Below, piece after piece: positions 19,501-30,192 of a DNA stretch of 64,000 bases. Position numbers and translations under genes: made by a program. A model generated the notes under the pieces. It did no database searches and was not told where the DNA came from. It was given only the letters and a program-made list of their open reading frames with translations. Every line of letters starts with the position of its first letter. Position 1 is the stretch's first letter. The DNA is from Rickettsia bellii RML369-C (GTDB taxonomy: Bacteria > Pseudomonadota > Alphaproteobacteria > Rickettsiales > Rickettsiaceae). The DNA lies in the NCBI RefSeq assembly GCF_000012385.1, contig NC_007940.1, forward strand, positions 372,001 to 436,000. Reading direction: 5' to 3'.

Positions 19501-20505
19501 TTAAGCTGTTTCAGGTGCAGATTTATCTGTTTCACCGGCTAAGTTATATTCTTGGTGTTCAGCTTCATTTATAAAACTTGGGGTTACATCAGGTGATGAA
19601 ATTTCTGTAGTACTATAAGAAGTTATATGTTCATTTATTTTTTGTATAGTTTCATTACTTACTAGTTCTTTAGTTTCTAGGAAGTTTTTAAGATTATCTA
19701 ACTCACTTAAATGTTTATCAAAAAACCTAGAATTTTCAGGTGTTATCGATAATTGCCAATCAATAAATTCTACTATATCTTTAGCAGTAATAGTATTATC
19801 TACTATGCTGAAATTATTATCTTTACATGCTTTTGTAAGTGTTAGTAAAGCTTTTAATTCGGGCTTATTACTTGGTACCGATTCTACTAAACTTTTTCCA
19901 GAATAATAAGAATTTGTTTCAATAGAAGCTATTACATTAATATCTGCACCATTTTGTATTAATGACTTAACTATTTCTGTATGTCCGTACTGAGTAGCTG
20001 ATTGAATAGGAGTAAATCCTACAAAGTCTTTTAATTCTGTTAAAGCACCATTTTGTAATAAAAGTTTTGCTATGTAAATTTCTGTTTTGTCGATAAATCT
20101 ATTGCTTATTATTTTACTTAATGGAGTATTATCAGAATTATTAGAAATATTAGGATTAGCACCTTTTTTTAATAAAAATTGTACAACTTCAACCAGAGAA
20201 CTTTGACAAGCGTATAGTAGCAAAGTATTCCCTGAGCTGTCTTGAATATTAGGATTAATACCTTGCTCAAAAGCTTTTTGAAAAAGTAATTTTAATTTAT
20301 CAGTTTTAGAAGAAATTCCAGGAATATCAAATGTATTAAATAATAATTCTGCTGTAATAGTAGATGTTGAATTTAAAATACTTTCTAATTTATCGGCTGG
20401 TTGTATTGTTTCAGATGATTCCATAGATACTATCTCAGGACCACGTTTAAATAGAAAAACTTTCCCAAGAGTAGGAGGATAAGGATAGTAATTATTTTTT
20501 GACAT
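19501..20505 (-). CDS. Ankyrin-repeat protein, 334 aa
   Basis: Three to four ankyrin units lie between about residues 75 and 210: SSGNTLLLYACQSSLVEVVQ, NSDNTPLSKIISNRF, and FVGFTPIQSATQYGHTEIVK, each with the following helix pair (LLKKGANPN, LLQNGALTE, LIQNGADIN). The N- and C-terminal parts are hydrophilic and unlike any domain I know. There is no Sec signal; ankyrin proteins of intracellular bacteria are often exported by type I or IV systems, but no export signal can be proven here. The proline-rich tail ends DKSAPETA. Confidence 0.85.
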   Translation of the reverse strand: MSKNNYYPYPPTLGKVFLFKRGPEIVSMESSETIQPADKLESILNSTSTITAELLFNTFDIPGISSKTDKLKLLFQKAFEQGINPNIQDSSGNTLLLYACQSSLVEVVQFLLKKGANPNISNNSDNTPLSKIISNRFIDKTEIYIAKLLLQNGALTELKDFVGFTPIQSATQYGHTEIVKSLIQNGADINVIASIETNSYYSGKSLVESVPSNKPELKALLTLTKACKDNNFSIVDNTITAKDIVEFIDWQLSITPENSRFFDKHLSELDNLKNFLETKELVSNETIQKINEHITSYSTTEISSPDVTPSFINEAEHQEYNLAGETDKSAPETA

Positions 20506-20612
20506 AAGACACCTATATTTATTACATAAGCTATTAATATATCATCAACTATTAATTACCAAGTTAATATTTTAGAAGTTTTTTAAGAAAAATAATAAAA
20601 CTTAATTGTTAA

Positions 20613-20640
20613 TTGACTTTTTTGGGGAGTTAAGTATAAA
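20613..20640 (+). promoter_or_regulatory. Promoter for the structured RNA
   Basis: TTGACT (20613-20618) and TATAAA (20635-20640), spacer 16 bases, directly before the RNA-like region. The closeness to consensus supports transcription of a leader or stand-alone RNA. Confidence 0.6.
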
Positions 20641-20852
20641 TTTTAACTGAAGCAGTTAAAACTGTTTTGGGGTGTCGAAACTTCTTGTTACATGGTGGGT
20701 ATCTACCATTAAATGATACCACCCTCGACTATATTATGGTCGGGGTGGTAATAGGTATGTCTAGAGCTTAAGGTACTACTTTAAGCTTAAAACCTATTGC
20801 AGACTGTTGTAACGGTTTTTCGAACGCCCCGACCACCATAATTATTGGTGGT
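20641..20852 (+). ncRNA. Multi-stem structured RNA, family not recognised
   Basis: Stems read directly: 5' hairpin TTTTAACTG/CAGTTAAAA (20641-20661); closing stem GGGGTGTCGAAAC (20669-20681) with GTTTTTCGAACGCCCC (20815-20830); GTTAC (20687-20691) with GTAAC (20809-20813); hairpin GGTGGGTATC/GATACCACC (20694-20723); hairpin CGAC/GTCG (20726-20742); stem AATAGGT/ACCTATT (20750-20798) carrying AGCTTAA/TTAAGCT (20765-20787); and a 3' hairpin ACCACC/GGTGGT (20832-20852). This is a closed three-way-type junction. It lacks the marks of tmRNA, RNase P or SRP RNA. It could be a cis-regulator of the next ORF, a mobile-element guide RNA or a small RNA. Confidence 0.6.
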
Positions 20853-20888
20853 TAATCTTAATTTAATAAGTTTAACGGTGGCAAGTCC

Positions 20889-21331
20889 ATGACTAACCAA
20901 GATCAATTAATAAAAAACTCCATTCTTTTACTAGAACCTCCTTATAATTCCAGAAGCGACAAACTTAAAACAAGAATTGCAGCTTATTGTAAAAAATATA
21001 ATTTAGGTATACCTGAAACTATTGAATTGAAAAATCCTTATGATCATGAAAGTTTAAATGAGCTAGTAGTGCAGGTAAGAGATTGTTCTATTAAGCCCGT
21101 TATAGTCATAATTCAAAAGCTTTCAATGAACTCGTCTATCAACAAAATACTTTGGGCAGTGCTTGGTACGCTTAGTACTTTAAAACTTATTATGAAATAA
21201 ATAAGAAAATAGTGCTAGAGACTATAAACGAAGATAATAATTTTATACATAAAGCTACAGTTTTTGCTAAGAAATATGGATATAATGAATGGCAGCCATT
21301 AGAATATTTAACTAAAAAACCAGAAGAATAA
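20889..21331 (+). pseudogene. Frameshifted serine-recombinase-like ORF, catalytic serine absent
   Basis: The first frame (20889-21200) encodes 103 residues including RIAAYCKKYNLGIPETIEL and SIKPVIVIIQKLS, which resemble the resolvase N-domain pattern (helix, then 'V-x-V-V-x-x-L-D-R'). The usual Y-x-R-x-S start with the nucleophile serine is not present. A shift near 21175 restores a second frame, FKTYYEINKKIVLETINEDN to EYLTKKPEE (stop 21329-21331), giving about 147 residues. TTTAACGGTGGCAAGTCCATG precedes the start. Resemblance to resolvases is weak and is inference; it may be a lineage-specific protein coupled to the RNA upstream. Confidence 0.45.
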
Positions 21332-21438
21332 AAGAGATTTAAAATAAAGACTGATGATAAAATAAAAGTGAAATAATTGTCTAATCAATAGCAAATTACA
21401 AAAGTAATTTGCTATTAGGCGGTAATAACTATAAATCC

Positions 21439-23247
21439 CTACTCTTTCTCCGCATTCTTTCTAGCAGATGGAGAGAGCATAACATTTAATTCTTTTAACG
21501 CCTTATCTTCTACGTAATTCGGGGCGTTCATTAATAGATCTTCAGCTTGCTGATTTAATGGAAAAGCGATTATCTCCCTTATATTAGTAGCTTCCGCAAG
21601 TAACATAACGATTCGGTCTATACCTGGGGCTATGCCGCCATGTGGCGGGGCACCAAATTTAAACGCTCTGATCATACCGCCGAATCTCTTATCAACTTCC
21701 TCTTCACTGTAACCAGCTATAGCAAATGCCTTATACATTATCTCAGGCTTATGATTTCTAACAGCACCGCTAGAAAGTTCTATGCCATTACAAACAATAT
21801 CATACTGATATGCGGTAAGCTCTAGTAACTCTTCGGTTGTTTTTGCGTTCTCAAGAGCTTCTAACCCACCCTGAGGCATAGAAAACGGATTATGGCTAAA
21901 ATCAATTTTACCGGTTTCTTCGTTTAGCTCATAGAATGGAAAATCGGTAATCCAGCAGAATTTAAAGCAATCCTTTTCAAGTAAATCTAACTCATCGGCA
22001 AGCTTAATTCTTACCTTACCCGCAAGTTTTGCAGCTTTATCTTTTTTATCGCTGGCGAAAAATACCGCATCGCCATTGCTAATATTAGCAGTAGCCTTTA
22101 AATCTTCTAACTGCTGAGTGCTTAAGAATTTTGCAACTGGTCCTTTTGCTTCACCGGTTTCGCTAAACTGAATATAGCCAAGTCCTCCAGCTCCCTCCGA
22201 TATTGCAAACTCTATCATTTTATCAAAGAAACTACGAGGTTGTGCGGCTGCATAAGGAGCTGGAATTGCTCGGACAATACTACCTTTTTTGATATTTTCC
22301 CTAAAAATAGTAAAGTCTGAATCTCTAAAAATTTCCGTTACATCAGCAATTACAATAGGGTTTCGTAAATCAGGCTTATCAGAACCATATTTCAGCATAG
22401 ATTCATTATAGGGAATACGGATAAAGGGTGCTTCTGATACTTTCTTATCTGTAAATTTCGTAAATAGCTCATACATTACAGGCTCGATTGTGCTGAATAT
22501 ATCTTCTTGTGTAACAAACGACATTTCGATATCTAGCTGATAAAACTCGCCTGGTGACCTATCTGCTCTTGCGTCTTCATCACGAAAACACGGAGCAATT
22601 TGGAAATAACGATCAAATCCCGATACCATTAATAGTTGCTTGAATTGTTGCGGTGCTTGCGGTAATGCATAAAATTTGCCCGGATGTAATCTGCTTGGGA
22701 CTAAGAAATCCCTCGCTCCTTCCGGTGAGCTAGCAGTTAAAATAGGTGTTTGGAACTCGGTAAAACCTCTTGCAGTCATCAATTGACGGATATAAGAAAT
22801 AATTTGTGAACGTAGCATTATATTATTATGCAACTTCTCACGTCTTAAATCTAAAAAGCGATGTTTAAGCCTTGAGTCTTCAGGTGCGTCTTTTTCCGTA
22901 TTAATCACAAATGGTAAAGTATCAGCAGCTGATTCAACAATAAACTCACCGGCTAAAACTTCTATATGACCGGTAGGAAGCGTATTATTAATAGTCTCTT
23001 CTGATCTTGCTACTACTTTTCCAATTACTGTAACAACTGACTCATAACGTAAACGGCTAGCATCGTCCATAAGCTGCGGATTTTGGTCGGTAAACACGAT
23101 TTGTGTTATGCCATAATGATCACGTAAATCTACAAAAACTAGATTGCCATGATCTCTTCTTCTATGTACCCAACCAGATAATTTTACTTCAGCTCCAACA
23201 TCAGAAATTTTTAATTCGTTACAATTATGAGTTCTATATTTATGCAT
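21439..23247 (-). CDS. aspS: Aspartyl-tRNA synthetase (bacterial type)
   Basis: 602 residues, full length for the bacterial enzyme. N-terminal OB-fold anticodon domain with [19 protein letters not shown], class II core with FLDLRRE, the motif 2 loop [19 protein letters not shown], the bacterial GAD insertion in the middle, and motif 3 [14 protein letters not shown] near residue 545. It charges tRNA-Asp, and in alphaproteobacteria is often non-discriminating, also charging tRNA-Asn for GatCAB. Monocistronic; the minus-strand upstream region holds only short AT-rich sequence. Confidence 0.98.
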   Translation of the reverse strand: MHKYRTHNCNELKISDVGAEVKLSGWVHRRRDHGNLVFVDLRDHYGITQIVFTDQNPQLMDDASRLRYESVVTVIGKVVARSEETINNTLPTGHIEVLAGEFIVESAADTLPFVINTEKDAPEDSRLKHRFLDLRREKLHNNIMLRSQIISYIRQLMTARGFTEFQTPILTASSPEGARDFLVPSRLHPGKFYALPQAPQQFKQLLMVSGFDRYFQIAPCFRDEDARADRSPGEFYQLDIEMSFVTQEDIFSTIEPVMYELFTKFTDKKVSEAPFIRIPYNESMLKYGSDKPDLRNPIVIADVTEIFRDSDFTIFRENIKKGSIVRAIPAPYAAAQPRSFFDKMIEFAISEGAGGLGYIQFSETGEAKGPVAKFLSTQQLEDLKATANISNGDAVFFASDKKDKAAKLAGKVRIKLADELDLLEKDCFKFCWITDFPFYELNEETGKIDFSHNPFSMPQGGLEALENAKTTEELLELTAYQYDIVCNGIELSSGAVRNHKPEIMYKAFAIAGYSEEEVDKRFGGMIRAFKFGAPPHGGIAPGIDRIVMLLAEATNIREIIAFPLNQQAEDLLMNAPNYVEDKALKELNVMLSPSARKNAEKE

Positions 23248-23311
23248 TTTATTTTTGTTTTTTAAATCAACTCACTATAATCAAAATAGCTAAATCCTGC
23301 AATAAAATTAT

Positions 23312-23477
23312 CTAGGTTCTGTGAAGGGTTCTAATTGATTTTGAGTTTTGAACTATTTTTTAGCGAAAATTAATAAGATTTTTGACGGAATAGTTATTCA
23401 TATTTCAAAAAAATCTTGTAATTTGCAGCAAAAAAGAGTCAAAATTAAATCTTTTTAGAAATCTTCACAGAGCCTAG
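23312..23477. repeat. 166-bp near-palindrome overlapping the end of mipZ
   Basis: Ends CTAGGTTCTGTGAAG and CTTCACAGAGCCTAG; the long inner arms (23338-23386 and 23408-23454) are also complementary with a few mismatches. It fills the aspS-mipZ gap and supplies the mipZ stop codon at 23474-23476. It could fold into a very long RNA hairpin on either strand. Confidence 0.8.
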
Positions 23478-24262
23478 GCTGCAAAAGTAATATTTAGGAA
23501 TTTTAAGAAATTTTTTAGTTCCTGACGAGCAACTATATGTGAGCTATTAAATGCCCGGTCATAATTTGCGACTTTTAAATCAAGTAGAGTTAAACCTTGC
23601 AGAAATAACTCCCTATATATCACACGTTCACTAAAACCATCAGCGAGTTTAAAATTAATTCTTTTAGCAAGCTTGTTCAATACGTTACTAACACGTCTTT
23701 TATTTAGAGCATCAAGGTTACTTAAACGATTACGCAAAATTATCCAATCTATGCTCCCTCTATCACGACTAGCACGCTGCATTTTCTGTTCCCATATCAT
23801 TTGGCTATAGATTGAGGGGCTGATAATTTCATCTTTGCTATCAACTTTTGCTATTACGTCTAAATCTAAAAAGCTATCATTTATCGGTGTAATAATCGTA
23901 TCAGCATAAGAATGAGCAAGCCTTGATAAAGCAGTATGGCTACCAGGCGTATCGATTACTATATAATCAGCATCCATATTATCCTTTAATATCTGCTCAA
24001 AACTATTTGCTTGCTCCTCTTCAGAACTTTCTTTGACATGGAAATGCTTTGGTACTAATACCGGCTTGTCAGGGTTTTGCTCATTATATAAATCTCGATT
24101 TTTTAGGTAATTAGTTAAAGAGCTTTGGCGAGAATCAGTATCAATACTTACAACTGAATATTTTTGATAAAGTAGTGCCACTATTAAATGGATAGAGCAG
24201 GTTGTTTTACCTGCTCCACCTTTTTCATTACCTATAACAAATATATAAGGCTTACTGCTCAT
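23474..24262 (-). CDS. mipZ: Division-plane positioning ATPase MipZ (ParA/MinD superfamily)
   Basis: 262 residues. Deviant Walker A VIGNEKGGAGKTTCSIH at the N-terminus, SVVSIDTDSRQSSLT, and DYIVIDTPGSHTALSRLAHSYADTIITPINDSFLDLD, all typical of MipZ rather than chromosome-partition ParA. MipZ forms a gradient from the ParB/parS pole and blocks FtsZ assembly away from midcell. The C-terminal half (MQRASRDRGSIDWIILRNRLS) also fits MipZ. The start overlaps the end of pepA by 11 bases, so the two are cotranscribed. Confidence 0.95.
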   Translation of the reverse strand: MSSKPYIFVIGNEKGGAGKTTCSIHLIVALLYQKYSVVSIDTDSRQSSLTNYLKNRDLYNEQNPDKPVLVPKHFHVKESSEEEQANSFEQILKDNMDADYIVIDTPGSHTALSRLAHSYADTIITPINDSFLDLDVIAKVDSKDEIISPSIYSQMIWEQKMQRASRDRGSIDWIILRNRLSNLDALNKRRVSNVLNKLAKRINFKLADGFSERVIYRELFLQGLTLLDLKVANYDRAFNSSHIVARQELKNFLKFLNITFAA

Positions 24263-25760
24263 AATTTTCCTTTATAAATTTCTCAAGTAGCCTTACACCA
24301 TAACCTACTGCCCCTTTCGGACCAAGTGATGAGGGTTTATTGCTATTTGCAACGCCTGCTATATCTAAATGTGCCCATTCTACTCCCTCTTGAATAAAAC
24401 GTTTGATAAAATGAGCAGCGGTAGAACTTCCAGCAGCTCCTGGCACATTACCGATATTTGCCATATCAGCTATATCGGAGTTAATCATTGCGTCATAGTC
24501 TTCATGAAGCGGCATTCTCCATAATTTTTCATTTACTTCCTCACCAGCTTTTATTAGTTTATCAGCAAGCTCATCGTTATTAGAAAAACAACCAGCATAT
24601 GTAGGACCTAAAGACACCACTATTGCACCGGTTAACGTCGCAACGTCAATTACGCATTTAGGTTTGAATTTCTCTTGTGCATACCAAACGGCATCAGCAA
24701 GAACTAAACGCCCCTCTGCATCGGTATTTAAAACTTCAGCAGTTTGCCCTGACATAGTAGTTACAACATCACCAGGACGTTGTGCATTACCTGAGGGCAT
24801 ATTTTCAACGAGCCCTACAACACCTACGATATTTACCGGCAATTCTTGACTAGCAACCGCAATCATAGTACCAACTACTGCGGCAGAACCACACATGTCA
24901 TATCTCATTAAATGCATATTATTTGATGGTTTTAGAGATATACCTCCTGTATCAAAAATAACTCCTTTTCCGACTAGAGCAATATAAGGAGCATCTTTAT
25001 TCGCACCTTGATATTCCATTACTACTAGCTTTGATTCATTTTGTGACCCTTGACCCACTCCAAGAAGAGCACCCATGCCAAGATTTTTCATTTCTCTTTC
25101 ACCAAGAATAGAAACATCGACATTTAATTCTTCAAGTATATCTGCTATTCTTTCAGCATATATTTGCGGAGTTTTAATATTTGATGGCTCGTTACTAATA
25201 TCTCTTGTGAAAAAGACCCCTTCAGCAATTAGTTTTTTAACTTCAAACAATTTTGTTGCTTCTGCGTTATTATCCGTAGAGATTTCAAATGATTCTACAA
25301 CAAACTTATCCGCTTCCTTTAAAGTAGTTCTATATTTATCGAATCTGTAGGAAGCAAGTAACGCACCACTAGCAATTAAAGATGCAACATGTGATGATGT
25401 AAAATTGCTAATTCTATTTTTAATTTTTAATCCAATAGTAGCGATTTTAGCATTAGTAACATTCTGTAATATTTTACCGCCTAATTCTTCAATCTTAACT
25501 TCGGTTAGTTTTTCTTCACTTCCAAGCCCTGCTAATACTAAATATTTTACTTCCCCTGATTTAACAACGGAAGGAATAATTTTGATCTGCCCGTATTTAC
25601 CAGTAAATTGTAATTTATTGGCAATAGTCTTGGAGATCAAACCATGATGTTGTTGGTCAAGGTTTATTAGTTCACTATCAAGTTTTAATTTGTCATCAAT
25701 AAACACTATTAATGCTTGAGTGTTTAATGATTCTTCCTCAGTAAAATTTACATGTAGCAT
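24252..25760 (-). CDS. pepA: Leucyl (cytosol) aminopeptidase, family M17
   Basis: 502 residues. The M17 active-site signature NTDAEGRLVLADAV is present, along with the metal-binding lysine and aspartate region GVIFDTGGISLKPSNNMHLMRYDMCGSAAV. This two-metal hexameric exopeptidase releases N-terminal residues from peptides in the cytosol. The N-terminal domain is divergent, as usual. It heads the pepA-mipZ pair and its start is preceded by AAGGAAAAATAAAT. Confidence 0.97.
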   Translation of the reverse strand: MLHVNFTEEESLNTQALIVFIDDKLKLDSELINLDQQHHGLISKTIANKLQFTGKYGQIKIIPSVVKSGEVKYLVLAGLGSEEKLTEVKIEELGGKILQNVTNAKIATIGLKIKNRISNFTSSHVASLIASGALLASYRFDKYRTTLKEADKFVVESFEISTDNNAEATKLFEVKKLIAEGVFFTRDISNEPSNIKTPQIYAERIADILEELNVDVSILGEREMKNLGMGALLGVGQGSQNESKLVVMEYQGANKDAPYIALVGKGVIFDTGGISLKPSNNMHLMRYDMCGSAAVVGTMIAVASQELPVNIVGVVGLVENMPSGNAQRPGDVVTTMSGQTAEVLNTDAEGRLVLADAVWYAQEKFKPKCVIDVATLTGAIVVSLGPTYAGCFSNNDELADKLIKAGEEVNEKLWRMPLHEDYDAMINSDIADMANIGNVPGAAGSSTAAHFIKRFIQEGVEWAHLDIAGVANSNKPSSLGPKGAVGYGVRLLEKFIKENYEQ

Positions 25761-25920
25761 ATTTATTTTTCCTTATTAACATTTTCCTAGATAATTCTAT
25801 TTATCTTATGAAACTTTGCAAGTATTAATTGCCTATAGAGAAACCAAATTAAAAATTAATTGACATAATTTAACGTTTTTTATATTTTTTGTCTTGTAAT
25901 AATTAAAATTAAGTGATTTA

Positions 25921-26994
25921 ATGCTGAGTCTAGAAGCTAAAACCTTTTTACACATTGAAAATAGATATAAAGAAATAAAAAAATTTCATGATATTTATGA
26001 TCTTACACCTCATCCAACAAGATATAATATTCTTAAATACACATTAAAATTCATTTCTTTGCCATTTATAATAGTTGTTCAAGCTATAAAATTTGTTACA
26101 TTAGGTACTGTTTCACTCACATATTTAAACATTGGTAATACTCTTTTAAAAAAAATAAATAAAAGCATTGAAAAAAAAATAGAAGAAGGTTCATGTAAAG
26201 GAACTGATGACAATATCCCGAAAATTGTTGAATATGTATTAAAAAAATATGAAGAAAAGTCTGAATTAATAGAGCAGCCTAAATTTTCATTATTACAAAA
26301 TTTTATAATAAAAGTTAAAGAATATGTACCATTTGCTTCAAAATTCATAAATTTCTGGGATAATGGGGGAGTAAAGCATTCTGAGGAAATGGTAGCGAAA
26401 CAAAAATTAGTCAAAATCATTTATAAGAAAATTGTTTCTGCAATGTATATGGCAGGTAAAAATGGTCAAACAATGGAAACGGAAGATATAAAAAAACTTT
26501 TTCCTGAAGTAGATTTTAAAGAATTTGAAGAAAAAGTTGAGTTAGTTAATACTGAAACAGTCAAAATAGAAGATAACAACTCGGTATCTTTACTATGTAG
26601 TCAACCACCTATTACTGTAGAATCTGAAGAAGTTAAAGTTACTACTGGCTCTGATGATATCATAGAAATTCCAGCAGAACCGGCTATTGCTATTCCAAAT
26701 AATACTATAAACCCGCTAGTAAATCTAATGATGCTGAAAGCTGTGTATGATGAAATAAATCGAGTACAGCAAGAAATAGCTGAATTTTATCAGGAGCAGG
26801 TAGCTATAGAAAATGATATAGAAATTCAAAATGCACTTTCTGATGAATTTTGTCAAGAACAGTGGGCTATAGAAAAAAGCATGAAAATTGAAAATGCCCC
26901 TATTCCATATTACATAGAGCCGCACCAATATTATGGTTATGATAATGCTCTTTTAGGAAATAATTATATCCCACAAGCAATAGCGTGTTGTTGA
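25921..26994 (+). CDS. Hypothetical protein with one membrane-like hairpin, 357 aa
   Basis: No family recognised. A hydrophobic stretch near residues 42-72 (LKFISLPFIIVVQAIKFVTLGTVSLTYL) could span or dip into a membrane. The middle is basic and helical; the C-terminal 140 residues are acidic with imperfect internal repeats around 'E-x-x-E-I-x-N-A' (EFYQEQVAIENDIEIQNALS, then EFCQEQWAIEKSMKIENAP). The last residues are Tyr-rich (PYYIEPHQYYGYDN) and end ACC. No signal peptide. Such a layout would suit a secreted effector or an inner-membrane protein but this is a guess. Confidence 0.6.
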   Translation: MLSLEAKTFLHIENRYKEIKKFHDIYDLTPHPTRYNILKYTLKFISLPFIIVVQAIKFVTLGTVSLTYLNIGNTLLKKINKSIEKKIEEGSCKGTDDNIPKIVEYVLKKYEEKSELIEQPKFSLLQNFIIKVKEYVPFASKFINFWDNGGVKHSEEMVAKQKLVKIIYKKIVSAMYMAGKNGQTMETEDIKKLFPEVDFKEFEEKVELVNTETVKIEDNNSVSLLCSQPPITVESEEVKVTTGSDDIIEIPAEPAIAIPNNTINPLVNLMMLKAVYDEINRVQQEIAEFYQEQVAIENDIEIQNALSDEFCQEQWAIEKSMKIENAPIPYYIEPHQYYGYDNALLGNNYIPQAIACC

Positions 26995-27052
26995 AAATTT
27001 AACATCATTGTGAGAGAAAACTGGCATTATTACATGGCTCAGCCCCGCTCCT

Positions 27053-27295
27053 GTCACCCCGTGATTTATTCACGAGGTCCAGTTAAAAATATCAATAATA
27101 TTGTTGATATTTTTAGTTGTTTTTTAGATTCCGTGGTAGCATTGCCTGCGTGGATCGAAACACGTGTTCGGTGTCATCTAGTTGCTTGACCACGGTATCC
27201 AGAAAAACAACTTTTTTATACTAATAATATTAGTATTTTTTAGCTGGATCCCGCGATCAAGTTGCGGGATGACAGGGGGAGAATGATCAACGTAA
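27053..27295. repeat. Family C palindromic element, long copy
   Basis: Starts GTCACCCCGTGATTTATTCA and ends GTTGCGGGATGACAGGGGGA, with two nested stem units around AATATCAATAATATTGTTGATATT and ACTAATAATATTAGT. It separates the unknown gene from the autotransporter remnant. Confidence 0.85.
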
Positions 27296-27329
27296 CAATG
27301 TCGCCATGGTATGACACCGAACGAGTATA

Positions 27330-30192
27330 TTATAACTTAACTTTTAACTTAACAAAACCTTGGTGGCTTTTATACTTCTTTTGTAAGTGACAATTATACT
27401 CGACTAATACACTTATATTACCTTTTTCAGCTAAAATATTAGCACCGATATTGTAGCCAATTTTAGGTTGTTTTGGTAATGCAACAATTTCAGTAACTTC
27501 TCTATCTTTCCATTTTATTTTAGCAGCAAGTTTTTTATTTTTGTTGTTAAAATAGTTCTCTACAGAAGCCATAATTGTTGGGGTAATGCTTACTGCTCCT
27601 ATTTTTTGTGGAGCTAACGATACATTACCGCCTACAATACTAGACCATATATTTTGCTTTTTAGAGGCAATACTTAAATGCTGAATACCAGCTCCGCTTT
27701 CTTGATAAGTACCATCTTTAATATAACCATATCTTATTCCGATATTTGGAGTGAAGCTCACTTTATTGCTGTAAGATAATTATAACTTAATAAACTTTCA
27801 AAATTATAATTATTATTCTTATATTTACCGTTTGCAATAGTGCCTAAGCGGTTGATCTTACTCTTTACAATATTATGGTTATAAGCAAACATACCTTGGA
27901 TCATAAAGTTTTTTGGCAACTATTTTTGACCATATAAAGCTACGATATGACTATCGACATTAGTATTTAATTTACCACCGTTAGATTTAAACTTTGAATC
28001 TAGTCTAGTATAAGCGATACCGACTAAATCTTTATCATTATCAGATCCAATATCAAAACCGATAGTACCACCGGAAGTATGACCTCTATACCCTATAAAA
28101 CCTTTTTGAGTACCTTGCTTACTGATTCCATAAGTTCCTGATATCCAAAAACCTTTATCAAGCACTCTTTCATCTTCATCACCGGCAGCAACCCCAGTAA
28201 AACTATTTATTCTGCTAGATACAGTACCTTTGCTTACAGTATAAATGTCTTGAGTCGAATTAAAAATCGTTGCGACTACTTTCTCATCTTCTTTTACTGC
28301 TACCTGCATTGTCGCTACTTCTAAAGCTTCAATTCTTGCTTCATCTACATGTTGTGCCTCAAGGATAATAAATTCTTCTTTAGCTTTTTCCTCTTTATCT
28401 AATTCTTCAGCTTCTGCTTCTTTAAAAGATTCACTGCTTCCAGTTTGTTCTTGATCTTGTCTTCGGTTTTCACCTTGATTTTGATTTTGTGCTTGCAGCT
28501 GAACTTGATTTTGACCCTGCTCCTGTAGTCCTCTTAATTTTAATATTAACGTCCTTAGATCCCCCTTCTCTCTTAATAATTCTGCTATTTGTGCTTGTAG
28601 CATCTGCACGGCTTCATTTTCCGGTAAAACTATTACCTCCTTTGCTTCTACATTTCCTTGGCGAGTTATTACTCGTGCTACAGGTACTGGATTTGGAGAT
28701 AAATCAGGAATTATCGGATTTGCTTCAATTCCTGTTCCAAATTTATCCGTTGTGATATTTTCTATTGTTCCGTCTGCTCTTTCAATCGTAAGTCTAATAT
28801 CATTTATAAGATTGGCTCTCTCAATATTATCTATATATGCAATAACAGCTCTTCTTTTTGCATCCTTAATTAATTCTTCTTCATATACATTATATGTAAC
28901 TTGTGTAACACCAGGTTGTGGTTTAAATGGAGAGCGTATATACTCAGATTCCTCGCCATACTTATCAACAACTAAGTTAGCCATCTTATCATCATATTGC
29001 TGTTGAGTAAGGTTGCCATTTTGGAATTGATGAGTCAAAAATTCCATATCATTTTTAATCATTAATGCTTTCTCTTGATAAGCTAATACCATTCCTCTTC
29101 CATCTTTTATAGCATTAATTTCTGCTTGTGTTAGATATTTCTTATACTCATTTTTTTCTTCTGATTTATCAACAACATTATCATAATATAAAATATAATT
29201 GTTACGTTTTTGGTGACGTGGAACTTGAATATTTTCAACAGCTTTTACTATATCGACACCATTTATTACTTCTGTTCTAATATCTTCTTTCAAATTTTTT
29301 AGTAATATTTCTTTTTCATGAAGTTGATCAAGTGTTAAGTCCTTATCTCTAAATGCTTTAATACCCTGTAGTTCAAAAGTTCTTCCTGCTTCAATAAGAT
29401 TATCAGTAACATCTATTTCTTTAATTATATTATCTCTTACATGAAAATATTTTATTTTATAATTATTACCTACAGTAAAACCACTTTTATATCCAATTGT
29501 AGGATTAACATTAATTGGTTTTACTTGAACTGGTGGAAGAGCTTTATTAGGGTTTACCGGGATATTGATTATATCATCTTTATTATAGTGCCAGTCATTT
29601 GCCTTTATTGTTTCAAGTATTTGTACTTTTCGAGCTAATGTTAATGGTGAATTATTTTCTTTTACTTTATTTAAGGTTCTTTCTATTTCTTTTCTTATGT
29701 TTTCATTCGGAGCTTCTCTTAATATAGGTTTAAAGAAGCGAATACCATCAAAATTATCATTAGCTCCTGTAATTTCTGGGTTTATTGCTACATGCGGTAC
29801 AAATCCTCCTGTTTTAATAGTATTCATAATTATATTTCTTGCAGCTCTTTCTGCTTCTCTTTCAGCTGCAGACCTTAATACGTTCTGACCTTTTGCAGCT
29901 TCATTTCGAGCATTTAACTTTGCTTCCACTACTTTTGCATCAATTATCTTCCCTTGTTCATCTCTTAAAATAGGTTTTAAATTTTTTTTCCTTTTAATGC
30001 TGCATTAGTACCGATTTCTGCTATATTATTAAAAGCTTCAACGTCCATACCTTTGTCAATAGCACGCTCACGAGCTTCTTTAATATCCGCCTTTGCTGTA
30101 GCTTGAGCTTCTAAATTTATGCCGGTTAATATAGTAGTTGCAGCACAAATTAAAATTAATTTAGAAAAGTTTTTTGATTTTATGTTAGACAT
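27330..30192 (-). pseudogene. Sca-like autotransporter (type V secreted surface antigen), broken at three places
   Basis: Three reading pieces form one protein of about 950 residues. Piece 1 (to 29977) starts MSNIKSKNFSKLILICAAT with a signal peptide ending near AQA. A run of eight A/T bases at 29982-29989 is one base short of keeping the frame. Piece 2 (27920-29929 and its upstream extension) is a coiled, Gln/Glu-rich passenger (NQVQLQAQNQNQGENRRQDQ) followed by FTGVAAGDEDERV and early beta-barrel strands. A TAG at 27920-27922 and a frameshift near 27775 cut it from piece 3 (27330-27761), the final barrel strands. Autotransporters display adhesins on the outer membrane; this one should not be made intact. 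Confidence 0.85.

Noticed and set aside
20641..20852. A retron, RNase P RNA, SRP RNA or tmRNA identity for the structured RNA
   Set aside because: No reverse transcriptase follows, and the conserved RNase P (GAGGAAAGTCC), SRP (GGAAGCAGCC) and tmRNA motifs are absent.
28489..29888. Plus-strand open frames opposite the autotransporter
   Set aside because: They mirror the minus-strand autotransporter frames and have no ribosome sites or protein-like character.
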